Assembly (NCBI GenBank): GCA_007026445.1
Contig: VDMD01000005.1
Location: 744,001-808,000 of the forward strand
Source: Schizophyllum amplum
Taxonomy: Eukaryota > Basidiomycota > Agaricomycetes > Agaricales > Schizophyllaceae
Direction of reading: 5' to 3'
Length of the DNA stretch: 64,000 bases
The notes under the pieces were generated by a model. It saw nothing but the letters and a program-made list of their open reading frames with translations, made no database searches and was not told the DNA's origin. Below, in pieces: positions 38,334 through 49,931 of the stretch. The stretch's first letter is position 1. Each line of letters begins with the position of its first letter. A program made the translations under genes and the position numbers.

Positions 38334-41300
38334 ATGACTGACAGGAAGTCCAAAGCCGAGCAACTGGCTGAGCTCAAACGAGTTCGAGCTGGAGGAAAAC
38401 GCGTTCTAAAGGTAGCTATTGGACAATGCAAGGGAAACTGTTGCTGATCTGTCGCAGACCGAGGACACCGAGATCTACGACGAGGTTACGGAGGATCAGT
38501 ATCGTGCTATCGTACGCGGAAGACTCCAGGAGGACGACTTTGTTGAAGATGATGGCGCCGATGGATACATGGACACCGGCGTGGAGGAATGGGAGGCCAG
38601 CAGAGACGTCGATGATTCGGATGAGGACGACAGGCGTCGCGGTGCGTGCAGACGTGTCTTATCCGGTCCTCTCTAACGTTTAAGCAGGCAAGAAGTCCAA
38701 GAAGTACATCAAAGCGAAAACCAAGCCCAAGGCGCCGCCCCCGCCGCAACCTGCGCCATCCATGAGCGCGTACCGCCCTGCGGTATCCGCGCAACAGGAA
38801 GACGACTTCATGGCCAACCTGCTTGGCGAGCTTGACTCCGCTCCCGTGAAGCCCGCCCCCGCGCGCTTGTCGCGCAAGCGCAAGCCATCACCCGGTCCTC
38901 GGTATCGCGAGAGCGCACCGCAAAGCTCGTCACCCATCATGTCGGGCTACGCGTCTCCCTACCCGGACACCTCCTCCGACGGCCTTGCGCCCCCCACTGA
39001 CGACGATGAGCCGATCCCCAGCCCCAACAAGCGCGCGCGCACATCGGGGACGACAGTTAATGAGACCGCGAGCCATATTGCGGCCATGGACTTCAACGAT
39101 ATCACCATGGACGATCTAGACGACTGGGACAACGATATGGACTTCGACTTTGATCAGAAACCCGCAGCGCCACCAGCACAGACATCTCCGCCGCCACCCA
39201 AGCCGGACGTCTGGTTGACAAGAAGCCGTTCCCTACTGAGAACACGCCGACCGCCAAGAAGGAGCCCGACGCGAAGCCCTCGTGGATCAACGTCTATGAG
39301 TCTCTTAACGTCGCCGAGACGGACACGCTCGGCTCTTCTTCGCAGCACTCGTCGTCTGCCCAAGTCGCGGATGAGGACGCTCTGGAGCCAGACGGCTCGT
39401 TACGCTTCTTCTGGATCGATTACCTCGAGATGAACGGCAACGTCTACTTTATCGGGAAGATTAAGAACAAGAGGACCGGCCAGTGGCATTCGTGCTGCGT
39501 CACCGTTGAGAACATCCAGCGTACCCTCTACGTGCTGCCGCGCGAGAAGCGTGTCGAGCAGGGCGACGACGGCCAGTTGTATGACACGGACGAAATTGTG
39601 GAATACGCGGACACGTATAACGACTTTGACGCTCTCCGGAAGCATCTGAAGATCAAGACATGGAGGAGTAAGGAAGTCAAGCGGAAATACGCATTTGGTG
39701 ACAAGGAGGTCCCGAGGGGAGAGACTACCTGGATGCAGGTCATGTATCCATTCACGGGTGAGTCTCCTGTGCACGCAAGGGTATTTAGGTGACTCAGCCC
39801 GTGTCAGAGCCTGTTATCCCGAGCGACGCCATGAGTCCGTGTATCCTGCGCGTGTTTGGTACGAACACCTCCGCTTTTGAGCTGCTTGTTCTCGAGAGGA
39901 AGATTATGGGTCCGTGTTGGCTGCAAATCAAGAATCCTGATACCAAGTTCAAGGGTGTATGCAATCCGCGATGGATGTCTTTGCTCAAGCTCACGTCCCT
40001 TGCAGGTATCCTGGTGCAAGTTGAGGCCACCGTGTCAGACCCAGACGACATCAATCCCTTCCCCGAGACCGACCATCAAGCGCCGAAGGAGACGCCGCCG
40101 TTGACCGTCATGAGCCTCAGCGTACGCACGATTGTCAATCACGTGCAGAACAAGCGCGAAGTCGTCTGCGCGACCGCTAGGATATGGCAGAATCGTGAGC
40201 TCTTTCGTTATGTCGTCAGTCCCTGTCACTCACATTTGCAGTTAACATCGACGATCCTACACCTCCGGAGAAGCTCCCTGTACGGTGCAGACGGTAGTCC
40301 GCCCGCTGGAGAAGTTTCCGCCCAACTTCGAGGCGCGCGCGAAGAGCAACATGAGGGGGACGATCACGGCTGCCAAGAATGAGCGTATGCTGCTCAGCAA
40401 TCTTATAAGTACGCAACGCGTCTGTCTTCGTATGGTTCGTCTAACAAATCTTTACCTGCAGCTGCCCTTTATCGCGCCGATGCCGACGTAATTGTCGGTC
40501 ACGACTTCCTCGGAGTGACGCTTGACGTGCTGCTGAATCGCATGCGCGAGCTGTCTGTGGATCACTGGTCTCGCATAGGTCGCTTCAGGCGTTCAAAATG
40601 GCCGCATATTGGCAAGGAGGGGACGAACCTCCGGTTCATGCAAGGGCGTATGCTTTGCGACCTGTCCAGTGATGGTGCCAAGGTGCGCATTGGCTAAATT
40701 CTATTGACGTGCGCTCGCGTTGATAATGTGGGCAGAGTATGATCTCGTCGACCACGTGGTCTATGACCGAGATGTGCAAGACGCATCTGAAAGTTGAGCG
40801 TCAGGATATCGATCCGGACGATACTGCCGGCTACTTCGACGGTTCTGTCAGCTCGCCAGATCGGCTGCTGACGTTCGTGCGCCACTGCGAGCTGGATGCC
40901 CATCTGCAGATGGCCATCGCTTCCAAGGTCCAGATTCTGCCGCTGACCAGGCAGCTCACTGAACTTGCCGGAAATGCATGGTACGTCTTTTTAGCTCGTG
41001 CAAAATCTTAAACTCATGCTCACCGCAGGAACAAAACTCTCAACGGTGGTCGCGCTGAGCGCAATGAGTATATTCTGCTGCACGAGTTCCACCGCTTGGG
41101 GTACATATGCCCGGACAAAACCTACGGCAAGAAAGCTGCCCCGGTACGTGAGGATCCGGACGAGGAAGGCGGCGGGACAAGCAAGAAGAGCGCGAAGCGC
41201 GACAAGTTTAAGGGTGGTCTCGTATTGGCGCCGAAGCGTCAGCTGTGGGATAAATATATCCTGGTCATGGACTTCAACTCGCTGTACCCTAGCATCATCC

Positions 41301-43628
41301 AGGAGTACAACATCGACTTTACGACGGTCAACAGGGTGGATGATGAGGTGAGTTCCTCCTAGTATAATGGCGATGGAGTCTGACCGAGGCATTAGACTCC
41401 CGACGATGAGGCCGAACTGCCTAGTAGCGATGCTGGGCAGGGTGTACTCCCAAGACTTATTGCTACGCTCGTGGCACGACGACGACAAGTGAAGAACTTG
41501 ATGAAGGACAAGAACATCACGCAAGCTCAGTATCTGCAGGTAACGTGCCTCGTCGGTCTTGGTACAACTCACAGTTCTCATGCACGATACACAGTACGAC
41601 ATCAGGCAGCAAGCGCTGAAGCTTACCGCCAACAGTATGTACGGCTGTTTGGGCTTCGAGTACTCGCGGTTTTATGCCCGGCCACTCGCGGCTCTGACGA
41701 CGCGGAAAGGTCGCGAGATCTTGACGAATACTGCGGAGCTGGCGGGGAGTATGAACCTTGATGTCAGCACTTTTTCCCCGTATACGCTCTTCATCAGGAG
41801 ACTGACGCGTGAACAAGGTTGTCTACGGCGACACGGACTCAGTCTTTGTTAACTCGAATCAGACCGAGCTGTCGAAGGCGCTCCGCATTGCAAACGAATT
41901 CAAGAAGGCGGTCAACGACCGCTACCGGCTGCTTGAAATCGATCTCGACGGCGTCTTCCAACGGCTGCTACTCTTGCAGAAGAAGAAGTATGCAGCGATC
42001 AAGGTCGACGGTTCAACGACGACGACGGAGATCAAGGGCCTCGACATGAAGCGTCGAGAGTACTCCCAATTATCCAAGCGGGTGTCACAGTGCGTATGTT
42101 CTGCATGGCATCAGGGCCGCTGCTGACTGAAAGTCAGATACGTTCTCGACCGCATACTGTCAGGCGAACCGACGGAAATCGTGGTAGAGGAAATTCATGA
42201 GTATCTAGGCCAGATCGGCACCGATGTGCGTGGGGGAAAGGTGCCGCTGGACGAGTTTATCATCTTCAAGGTGCGTTGGATGGCGCACGGGGCTTTTCTT
42301 TGGCTGCGTCTTACCGTCTTTGCAGCGTCTCGGCAAGAACCCGGAGGACTACCCCGACGCCAAGTCCCAGCCACATGTTCAGGTGGCACTACGGATGAAG
42401 GCCAAGGGTGCCAGTGCGCGCGCTGGGGACGTCATCCCCTACGTCTTTTGCTTGCCGGAGGGCGAGGAGCCGGGGAAGACATCGCAAGCGGACAGGGCTA
42501 AGCATCCTGACGATGTCCGTCGAGCGGGGTCGGGGCTCATCATCGGTCTGTCTCTCCTACATTCGAGCATTACCAGACGATGCTCATATCTTTGCCAACG
42601 TCAGACTATGAGCACTACCTCTCCCAACAAGTGCTACCGCCCATAGAACGTCTATGTGAGCCTATTGAGGGCACAGACCGTGCGCGCCTCGCTGAATGTC
42701 TTGGTGCGTTTCTCGCGCTCTTTGGGCAACCGGGCAGCGCTGACTTTGCGTAGGCCTCGATCCACAACGATACAAGGTATCCACTAGCGCATCTGACGAG
42801 CTTTCGATCTCGGCGTTGGAGACACAGATGTCGGACCGTGAACGATACAAGGATTGCGTCGCCTTTTTTGTGCGCTGCCGGAAGTGCAAGGCAACGGACG
42901 TCTTTGCACGGATGACAGAACAAACGGTGGACCCAACGGGTGTGCCGAGGGTGAGTAATAGTGTTGTTCTCTGCAGTGCGTTACCCGTAGCTTCACCTCT
43001 TCCTGCGTGACCCTATGCAAAGACACCACGAATGCTGACACGCGATTTTCCCGCCTTAGGATCCTATGCTGCACCCCGACGGCGCGAAATGCACGGCCTG
43101 CCACGAACCGTTGGCTCCGTGGAGCCTAGAGATGCAGATGCAGGCGCAGATCAAGAGCTTCGTGTCGCGTTATTACGAGGGCTGGACCGTATGCAACGAC
43201 CCAACCTGCGGCAACCGTACGCGACGAATGGGTGTATATGGACACGACTGTGTGGTTCTGGGGTGCGAGGGGAAAGTGGCATTTGAGGTGAGTATGCTCA
43301 TCGGTCAGTCCATGTGTAGATGCTGAGCGACGATCTGCAGTACACGGACGCGCAGCTATATACACAGCTCAAGTACTTTGCGTCCCTGTTCGATGTGGAG
43401 CGGGCGCGAGACCAGGCAAAGGCGAGGGGCAAGACGGAAATAGGTAAGCATGCACTTTGCGAGTAGCACACTGCATCTCTGACGCTTTACTCAGATAAGG
43501 TGGCCGGCCTTGCGCACGGCAACGCTGTTCTACTAGACACGCTCCGATCGTGTGTGGACCGCTACCTGGACATGTGCGGTCGCCGCTGGGTTGCCCTGAA
43601 CAGCCTGTTTTCGTTTATGACGGTTTAG
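38334..43628 (+). CDS. POL1: DNA polymerase alpha catalytic subunit
   Basis: About 20 exons, roughly 1,440 residues. The N-terminus ([17 protein letters not shown], then acidic [13 protein letters not shown]) matches the Pol alpha N-terminal region. After [16 protein letters not shown] come the exonuclease-like and palm domains: [38 protein letters not shown] (region II), [14 protein letters not shown] (region III), [12 protein letters not shown] (region I catalytic Asp pair) and [11 protein letters not shown]. The C-terminus keeps two zinc modules (CRKCKATD...CTACHEPL and [20 protein letters not shown]...GCEG) that bind the B subunit. The enzyme extends RNA primers at replication origins and lagging strands. 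Frame breaks near 39209 and 40277 have no GT-AG intron and are each repaired by one added base, so the gene is probably intact in the organism. Confidence 0.95.
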
Positions 43629-44010
43629 AGCTTTGGTGTGCATAGGGCCCAAGATCTGATCCAATGTTGTAATTGTACATGCAATATTTATGTGGCAGTG
43701 GACGCATACGATCCCAGTCTTGTTGTGCTACAGCAGGTGTCTTCAGGTTGTCCGTAGGTGGCCTCTGCGGGCCTCAAGCACTTTGCATCTCACGCCATAT
43801 GTAGTCATACGAATACATTCGCATTCACCTGTTGAAGGTACATACAACAAAAGATAACAGCACTGCTACAACTACTGGCTACACTATAAGTCAACAATAA
43901 GACAAAGCAGGGAACCGCCTGCTGCGTTCCCGCGCGCTCGTTTTTTCTTCTCCTCCATTCCTCTTCATCCCAATCCAACGTAAACCTGAGATGGCACGAA
44001 ACCTCGTACC
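43629..44010. other. Convergent 3' region, POL1 / ADE17
   Basis: 380 bp between two stop codons. AATACA/ATACATAC-type A-rich sequence only; no gene. Confidence 0.5.
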
Positions 44011-46400
44011 TCAGTGATGGAACAATCGCAATCCCGTCTGCAAACCACCATCCCATACCCATCGGCCGCCTTCACGCACTCCGCGTCCATCACGCTACCA
44101 CCTGGCGCGGCGAGGTAGCTGACGCCGCTCTTGCGCGCGCGATGCACGTTGTCGGGGAAGGGGAAGAAGGCGTCGGAAGAGCATGCGACGCCGGACAGCT
44201 TCGCTGCCCAGTCCTTCTTCTCGGATGCCGTCAAGAGCGGGGCGGGGCCTGGCGGAAAGGGTGAGTTGAATGAGAAGATGGGGAGGCATGAGTGGATGAG
44301 GGTAGGAGGATGGCAAAGACACGGAAGCATGGAAAAAATTAGAATATTTACCCTCCATAAGCTTATCAAACGCCTCCTTCTCAATGGCATCCACCTCGTC
44401 GAGCTCCTGGCCTTCCGTGAGCGATACGTAGAGCTCGATCGCGTTCGCCTTGTCCGCGCGCTTCGTGCCCTTCTTGAACGGCAGTGCGAGCACCTTGGGG
44501 TGGTGCCGCATCCACCAGATGTCTGCCTTCCCTCCCGCGAGGCGCGTGCAGTGGATGCGCGACTGCTGCCCCGCGCCGATACCAATGAGCGAGCCGCCCT
44601 TGGCGTACGCGACTGAGTTGGACTGTGTGTACTGGGGGTAGTTTTAGCGATGAGGAAGAACATAGCAGCGAGCACGAAGAGCGAAATGACCGCGATGAGC
44701 AACGACTACGGCGACAACAACTCAGACTCGACCCTCACCTTCAACGCCAGCGTTGCGAGCGTCAGATCCCTCAACGCCTCCTCGGGCACCTCCGTGTTCT
44801 TCGTGACGCGCTCGCCAAAAAGCGCGGGGGAATCTGCGCATCGTTGCGCCGCTGCGTGAGCGAATGCCATACACCTGCTTCGTCTCGATCGCGGCCGGGA
44901 CATAGGCGGGGTCAATCTGGATGACGCAGTACTTGCCGCCCTTCTTTTTGCGAGGATGTCAGCGCGGCGGGCTCGTAGCCGGGGGCGATGATGCCGTCGG
45001 AGACCTGGGGAGGGTTCAGCGGACGACTTCACATGGTGTAGATGACCGAACACACCTCGCGGGAGATGATCTTTGCGGTGGCGACGTCGCAGGGGTGGGA
45101 GACCGCGATGAAGTCGCCGAAGGAGGACATGCGGTCGGCGCCTGAGGGAATGTGATTGTATCATTGGACTGACGAGACAACGATATGCAGACGCACCTCG
45201 TGCGCGCGCGTAAGCACAGGCAAGCGGGGTCAATTCGACGGACTGTGGATGACAGCATAAGTATTATTCAATGACAGGTGAGAGACGTGCACACACCAGA
45301 TCATCGACACCGCAGACCTTGCGCTCTGTCTCGTCCATGGGGAGGCCGACGGCAGCGCCAGCAGGGGAAACGTGCTTAAAGCTCGTGGCCGCCGGGAGAT
45401 CCAGCGCCTTCGCAAGCTCGGAGACGAGGGCGTAGGCATTGAGAGCGTCCAGGAGGTTGATGTAGCCGGGGGAGCCGCAAAGAGCTGGACAATTTGCACA
45501 TTAATCGAGATAGATATGTAGCTGATGATGAACTCGCGCACCCTTGAAAGGTAGCTCGCCTTCCGTGACGAACGCCTGTGCAGGCTTCTGGTGGGGGTTG
45601 GCGCCGTAGCGAAGAGTGGTGCGCTGGACGATGCCCGCGCTCGTCTCGGCGGGGGAGTCGGTGGAGGCGTACTGCTGCCTGAAGTAGTCGCTGATCGCGG
45701 CGTCGTACTTGGCGGTCATCTCAAACGCCTTGAGCGCGAGCTTGCTGCGGAGCGCCTGGGGGATCTTGTCGCCGTCTTTCGTCCAGGCATCGAGGAACTC
45801 GTCGTAGTCCTTAGGGTCGCTGAGGATGCTGACGCGCTCGTGGTTCTTGGCTGCCGCGCGGAGGAGCTGGGGGATGTTAGTTTTGTGTGGGTAGGTTACT
45901 GCATAAACCTACCGTAACACCACCAATGTCGACTTCCTCGACGGCGTCTGCGATCGTGCAGCCCTCCTTGGCAATCGTCTCGCTAAAGGGGTAGAGGTTG
46001 CAGACGACGATGGAGATGGGGTCGATGGACTGCTGCTTGAGGTCCTCCGCGTCCGAAGGGAGCTTCGTGCGGGCCAGGATGCCTAAAGAACATGGTTGAG
46101 TGCGTACCATCGTCCGAGGTGTAGCAAACGCACCTCCGTGAACGACTGGGTGCAGCGTCTTGACGCGCCCTCCTAGCATCTCCGGTGCCTTGGTGAGGTC
46201 GGACACATCCCTGATGTTCATGAGATGAATGAAAAGCGCGAACAAGACATCCCGCACTCGATCTGAATGCCCGCCTCCCTGATCTTCTTCGCCGTGCCGC
46301 CCGAGCCCAGGAGACGCACACCAGCGCCGACCAGGCGCTGCGCCAGGGGGATGAGCCCCGTTTTGTCAAACACGGACAGCAGAGCAATGGGCTGCGACAT
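44011..46400 (-). CDS. ADE17: Bifunctional AICAR transformylase / IMP cyclohydrolase
   Basis: About nine exons. The N-terminal cyclohydrolase half has [42 protein letters not shown] and CNLYPFSET. The transformylase half has [86 protein letters not shown] and [15 protein letters not shown]. The enzyme performs the last two steps of purine synthesis in the cytosol. Three frame breaks occur within conserved sequence: near 44861 and near 44828 (between [17 protein letters not shown] and [10 protein letters not shown]) and near 44038, just before the terminal TGLRLFHH. Each needs one extra base and the first two sit in C runs. Without correction the last frame would run to 43965. It diverges from ZIM17. 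Confidence 0.93.
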
Positions 46401-46609
46401 CGTTGGTGTCGTCGTCGACGTTGACTTCAGGGTTTTTGAGGTTGAACTTGCCGACTTCCCAGTTTTTGATCGCGATTGGCCATCGTCCGAGATGATTGAG
46501 GACTTGACGCCACAAAGTGATAAGAGGGGGACGGGCCGGGGCGCCTTCCGTCAGCGACGAGTGTCGATCGTTTCCGACACGTCCGACGTTGCTTACGACC
46601 ACCACCGCT
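46401..46609. promoter_or_regulatory. 209-bp divergent promoter, ADE17 / ZIM17
   Basis: Spacer between two divergent ATGs. No recognised site. Confidence 0.45.
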
Positions 46610-47156
46610 ATGTTGCCCTCCAGACTCTTCCGCAATGTCGGCATTCCGCCCGCGCTACGCAGCCTCATAACGCCTGGCGCGTCTCTCCCCCCAACAGCAA
46701 GGGTAGAGATGCGGTTCAGACTCGGCCTCTCTGCCAACAGCATAGCCGCTATTCGCACGTCCGCCGCCTCAAAAGACGCCGCGTCCACTCCTCCTCCACA
46801 GCCATTCCTCCAGAAGCCCCGCACCACCAGCCTCTGCGCCGACGACCACTCGCCAGCAGCTACCTACCTCTGACCAAGAGCCGCGCCTGCAGATCACCTT
46901 CACCTGCACCGCGTCCGACTGCACAAAGCACCGCTCCACCCACACCTTCACCAAGCGTGCATATACCAGTGGTATTGTCCTTGTGCAGTGCCCTCAGTGC
47001 AAGAACCGGCACTTGATAGCGGACCACCTGGGATGGTTCAAGGAGTCCACGGAGGACGGGAAGATGCGCACCGTGGAGGATCTGCTCAAGGCGAAAGGGG
47101 AGACTGTCCAGCGGGGATCAGTAACCCCGGACGGGGACATCGAGTACCTTGGATAG
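46610..47156 (+). CDS. ZIM17: Zim17/Hep1 mitochondrial zinc-finger chaperone
   Basis: The start at 46610 gives MLPSRLFRNVGIPPALRS, an Arg-rich presequence typical of matrix import. After a Ser/Thr/Pro linker the DNL zinc finger follows: LQITFTCTASDC, then THTFTKRAYTSGIVLVQCPQCKNRHLIADHLGWF, containing both Cys pairs, and then the C-terminal VEDLLKAKGETV. Zim17 keeps mitochondrial Hsp70 soluble. The presequence and the finger are in different frames: at a CCCC run (46817-46820) one C too many breaks the frame, and removing it gives a continuous 181-residue protein. No intron explains the change. Confidence 0.88.
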
Positions 47157-47564
47157 GGGTAACACGCTCTGCCAATTCTGCTGGTGAGTTGGCTCAACAC
47201 GAGTGGAACGGTCACGGCTGACAATTCGATACATAGGCCTCACGATCCATCCACGTTCAAACCACCACTTACAGTTACTTAGGACGCCCGCCAACATCAC
47301 TAATACCAGTAGACTGCATAATGCACATGTACACCATATCTTGCTGCAAAGAATCCGTGTCCAGCTCGAAGCTAGCTTGAGCTTCTGCTAAGTCAAGTCA
47401 GCGTCAAATTTCGGAAGGAAGACGTTCATATAGATATTATAAACACTATTGCGATCTACAGAATGTGTACAGGTTATGCATATGCGACTGTCCGACATAC
47501 AATGAATCACAAGCCACCCCGTTCACCACTTCCTGCTACACACCCAACTCACCTCCTCCGACCC
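47157..47564. other. Convergent 3' region, ZIM17 / TFIIE-beta
   Basis: About 400 bp, no feature seen. Confidence 0.5.
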
Positions 47565-48778
47565 CTACTGCCCCGGCACATAATCCCTCGACAAGTCGAT
47601 CTCCCCCTTCAAATGCGTATTCGTGATCTTCGCCTGTCGCTGCCTCTGCCGCGGCTTCTTCTGCCCCTTCTTCGACTTCGCGGTGGCCGCGGGCATCGCT
47701 TCGGAGGACACGGGCTTCATTTCGGCGGCGACGAGCTGCCGGAGCATGTCGACCTCGTCCGGCGCCTTCAGGTCGGCCCACATGTCGCGGAACTCTGTAG
47801 CGTGGTAGATGGGGTGTGAGATGCGGTTAGGGTGGGGGTGAGGTTGGGAGGGTGAAGAAACGGAAGTTAAAACGATCAGTGGTCGTGGTAAGGGTTGATG
47901 ATGATGGTGAATGTCGATAGTGAGTTGGTTGCGTGCGTGAAGGTGTGGGGGAGGGAAGCATAGCGCATTCAACAGCATAAGAGTCGAAACGAATAGTGCT
48001 GCATGGGGAACGCCAAGAGTGAGAGACCCAGACGCACCTTTCTCGATGTCGAATGCGTCCTCCGGCTCATCCTCCTCGCTCATCTCATTCCAGAACACTG
48101 TCTTCATCTGGCCGTCCTTCGCTGTGCGCAGCACATATACTTTGCCCTCCTTTTCCAACTCCTCAATATGTGTGGGCGCCTCCTTCCACGCATCTTTCAA
48201 TGTGCGTATCGAAATGCCCGCGCTTTTGGTGAGTGTGTACCGCTTGATTTCCGTAAGGAGCTGCTCGCGGTTGCGTACGGCGAAATCATGCTAGATAGAT
48301 CGGCCGCACTTTGTTAGCGTCGCATTTATATGGTGGCCCATGACACGGCCGGTGCGCCACACACCTTGTACTCGTACAGTCCTGTCTTCTGATCCCACTT
48401 GACCTTCTCGTGTGCCCTAAACTTGTCCAGCAGTACGGTGTCTGTGTCCAGCGCTGTATTTGTGGAGATGGCAATGTCCTGTAGCCGGTTGGGCCCATAG
48501 TGCTCCTTCAAGTATTGAAGCGCGTAGATGAGCTGGGTGTTGATGTTATGCCCAGAGCCCGTGTCTTTTGGTTGCGAGTATGGCTGGTCGGGCTTCGCCT
48601 GCTGCTTCTTCTTCTTCGAGGGCCCGGGTGGCGGGGGCGCATCGGAAGCGGCAGGTGCTTTGGACGGCGCACTAGGCGCTGCCTTAGCTAATGGGGGCGG
48701 CTGCGAGCGCCAGGACGTGTAGTCCTGGCGCTTCAGTTGCTGCTTGAAGGCGGCGGCATCCGCGGCCAATCCCGCCAT
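47565..48778 (-). CDS. TFA2: Transcription factor TFIIE beta subunit (298 aa)
   Basis: Exons 48365-48778, 48038-48290 and 47565-47794 join in phase. A Pro/Ala-rich head and a KKKKQQ basic patch lead to the first winged helix (NTQLIYALQYLKEHYGPNRL ... WDQKTGLYEYK|HDFAVRNREQLL). The second winged helix follows (RTLKDAWKEAPTHIEELEKE ... KTVFWNE), and then the basic C-terminal tail with KKGQKKPRQRQRQAKITNTHL. TFIIE recruits and stimulates TFIIH at Pol II promoters. Length is close to yeast Tfa2 (328 aa). Its start codon lies only 71 bp from that of the divergent flavin-reductase-like gene. Confidence 0.92.
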
Positions 48779-48849
48779 GAGTGCCGTCGGATGATGAGCG
48801 CGGGAGACAAGGGCGCGCCACGCGTGCGAAACAGCAGTCAACACGCGAC
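48779..48849. promoter_or_regulatory. 71-bp divergent promoter, TFA2 / flavin reductase-like
   Basis: Two opposite start codons 71 bp apart; transcripts almost certainly overlap or begin inside the partner's leader. Confidence 0.6.
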
Positions 48850-49590
48850 ATGTCTCTTTCGTGCGTCCGCCACCGCCGTCGTGTCGCCTCGGTCCCCGCA
48901 CGACATTTCTCCTCATCCGGCGCCGTCCATGGCGCCCTCCAGTCCAAAATCCGCGAGCTCATGCGCGAGACCGCACAGCCTGTCGCGGTGGTCACCGCGA
49001 TCATGCCCTCCCAGGACGCAGACCACATCCCCCCAGCGTACCACGGCGCGACGCTGTCCTCATTCACCTCCATAGCCATGGACCCACACCCCCTCATCGC
49101 ATTTGCCCTCCGCCTCCCCTCACGCATGTCCACCGCGCTCAAGGCCGCGGACAGCACCCACGAAGGCTCACACATGGTCGTGAATCTGCTCTCCGCCGCC
49201 CAGCAGTCCGTCGCACGCAAATTTGCCCGGCCAGATCTGTACCACGAACCCTTTGCCTCCACACGATTTCGCTTGAACGTGGACGGCATCCCCATTCTCG
49301 ACGGCTCCCTAGGCGCATTGACGTGTCGGCTTGTCGCCGCGTCGGTGCCCTTGTACGACGCCAAATTCCTGAAGACCTTGGGCCTGGGAGCTCCTCCGAA
49401 GGCTGTAGTCCCGCAACTGGAACAAGGGGTCATCTCGGAGCTGTTCATAGCTGAGGTGCTAAGCGTCGAGGCATCGACCGCACTGTACGAGGGGCAGGAT
49501 GACCTTCAAACGCTGCCCCTGTTGTACCATCGGCAGTCGTTCACGACAATATTGCCGCCACCGACTCCACTCAACCCGGATGACCATTGA
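48850..49590 (+). CDS. Flavin reductase-like FMN-binding protein (246 aa)
   Basis: A single exon, unusual in this window. The start at 48850 (MSLSCVRHRRRVASVPARHF) begins an Arg-rich, acid-free leader, probably a mitochondrial presequence. The split-barrel fold is recognisable from MRETAQPVAVVTAIMPS, GATLSSFTSIAMDPHPLIAFALRLPSRMS, HMVVNLLSAAQQSVARKFA, IPILDGSLGALTCRLV and FIAEVLSVE, the order of NADH:FMN oxidoreductase-like proteins. The DGSL...C pattern contacts the flavin in this family. Substrate and partner are unknown; in fungi such proteins are often described only as flavoprotein oxidoreductases. Confidence 0.85.
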   Translation: MSLSCVRHRRRVASVPARHFSSSGAVHGALQSKIRELMRETAQPVAVVTAIMPSQDADHIPPAYHGATLSSFTSIAMDPHPLIAFALRLPSRMSTALKAADSTHEGSHMVVNLLSAAQQSVARKFARPDLYHEPFASTRFRLNVDGIPILDGSLGALTCRLVAASVPLYDAKFLKTLGLGAPPKAVVPQLEQGVISELFIAEVLSVEASTALYEGQDDLQTLPLLYHRQSFTTILPPPTPLNPDDH

Positions 49591-49931
49591 AGTGTGCGTC
49601 TCGCCTGCACTCATGCCATTCGCGTACTCATGACCGGCAGTCCAGCCAGTTCGCACACTTCAATCGCGCGTGCAAGCCGTCCCCGCCCAACTGCGCTGTA
49701 TGCACCGTGCGCCACCTCCGCTGCAGACATCCATAAATGGTCAGCAAAGTGCGGATCTCGGGCCCTCGGAGAGAATGAAGGCATGCTATGCCAAGTCTGT
49801 CTAGCGACAAACACAGCGCCAGGGCCGTGAGGCCGTCGTCTCTCGGGATATAGCTACTTACACCATGATGCGGACAGGAGAATGGGAATGAGACTGGGAA
49901 TGAAGATTGTGTGTGAACCCTGCCTTTTCAT
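49591..49931. other. Convergent 3' region
   Basis: About 340 bp; no feature seen. Confidence 0.45.
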
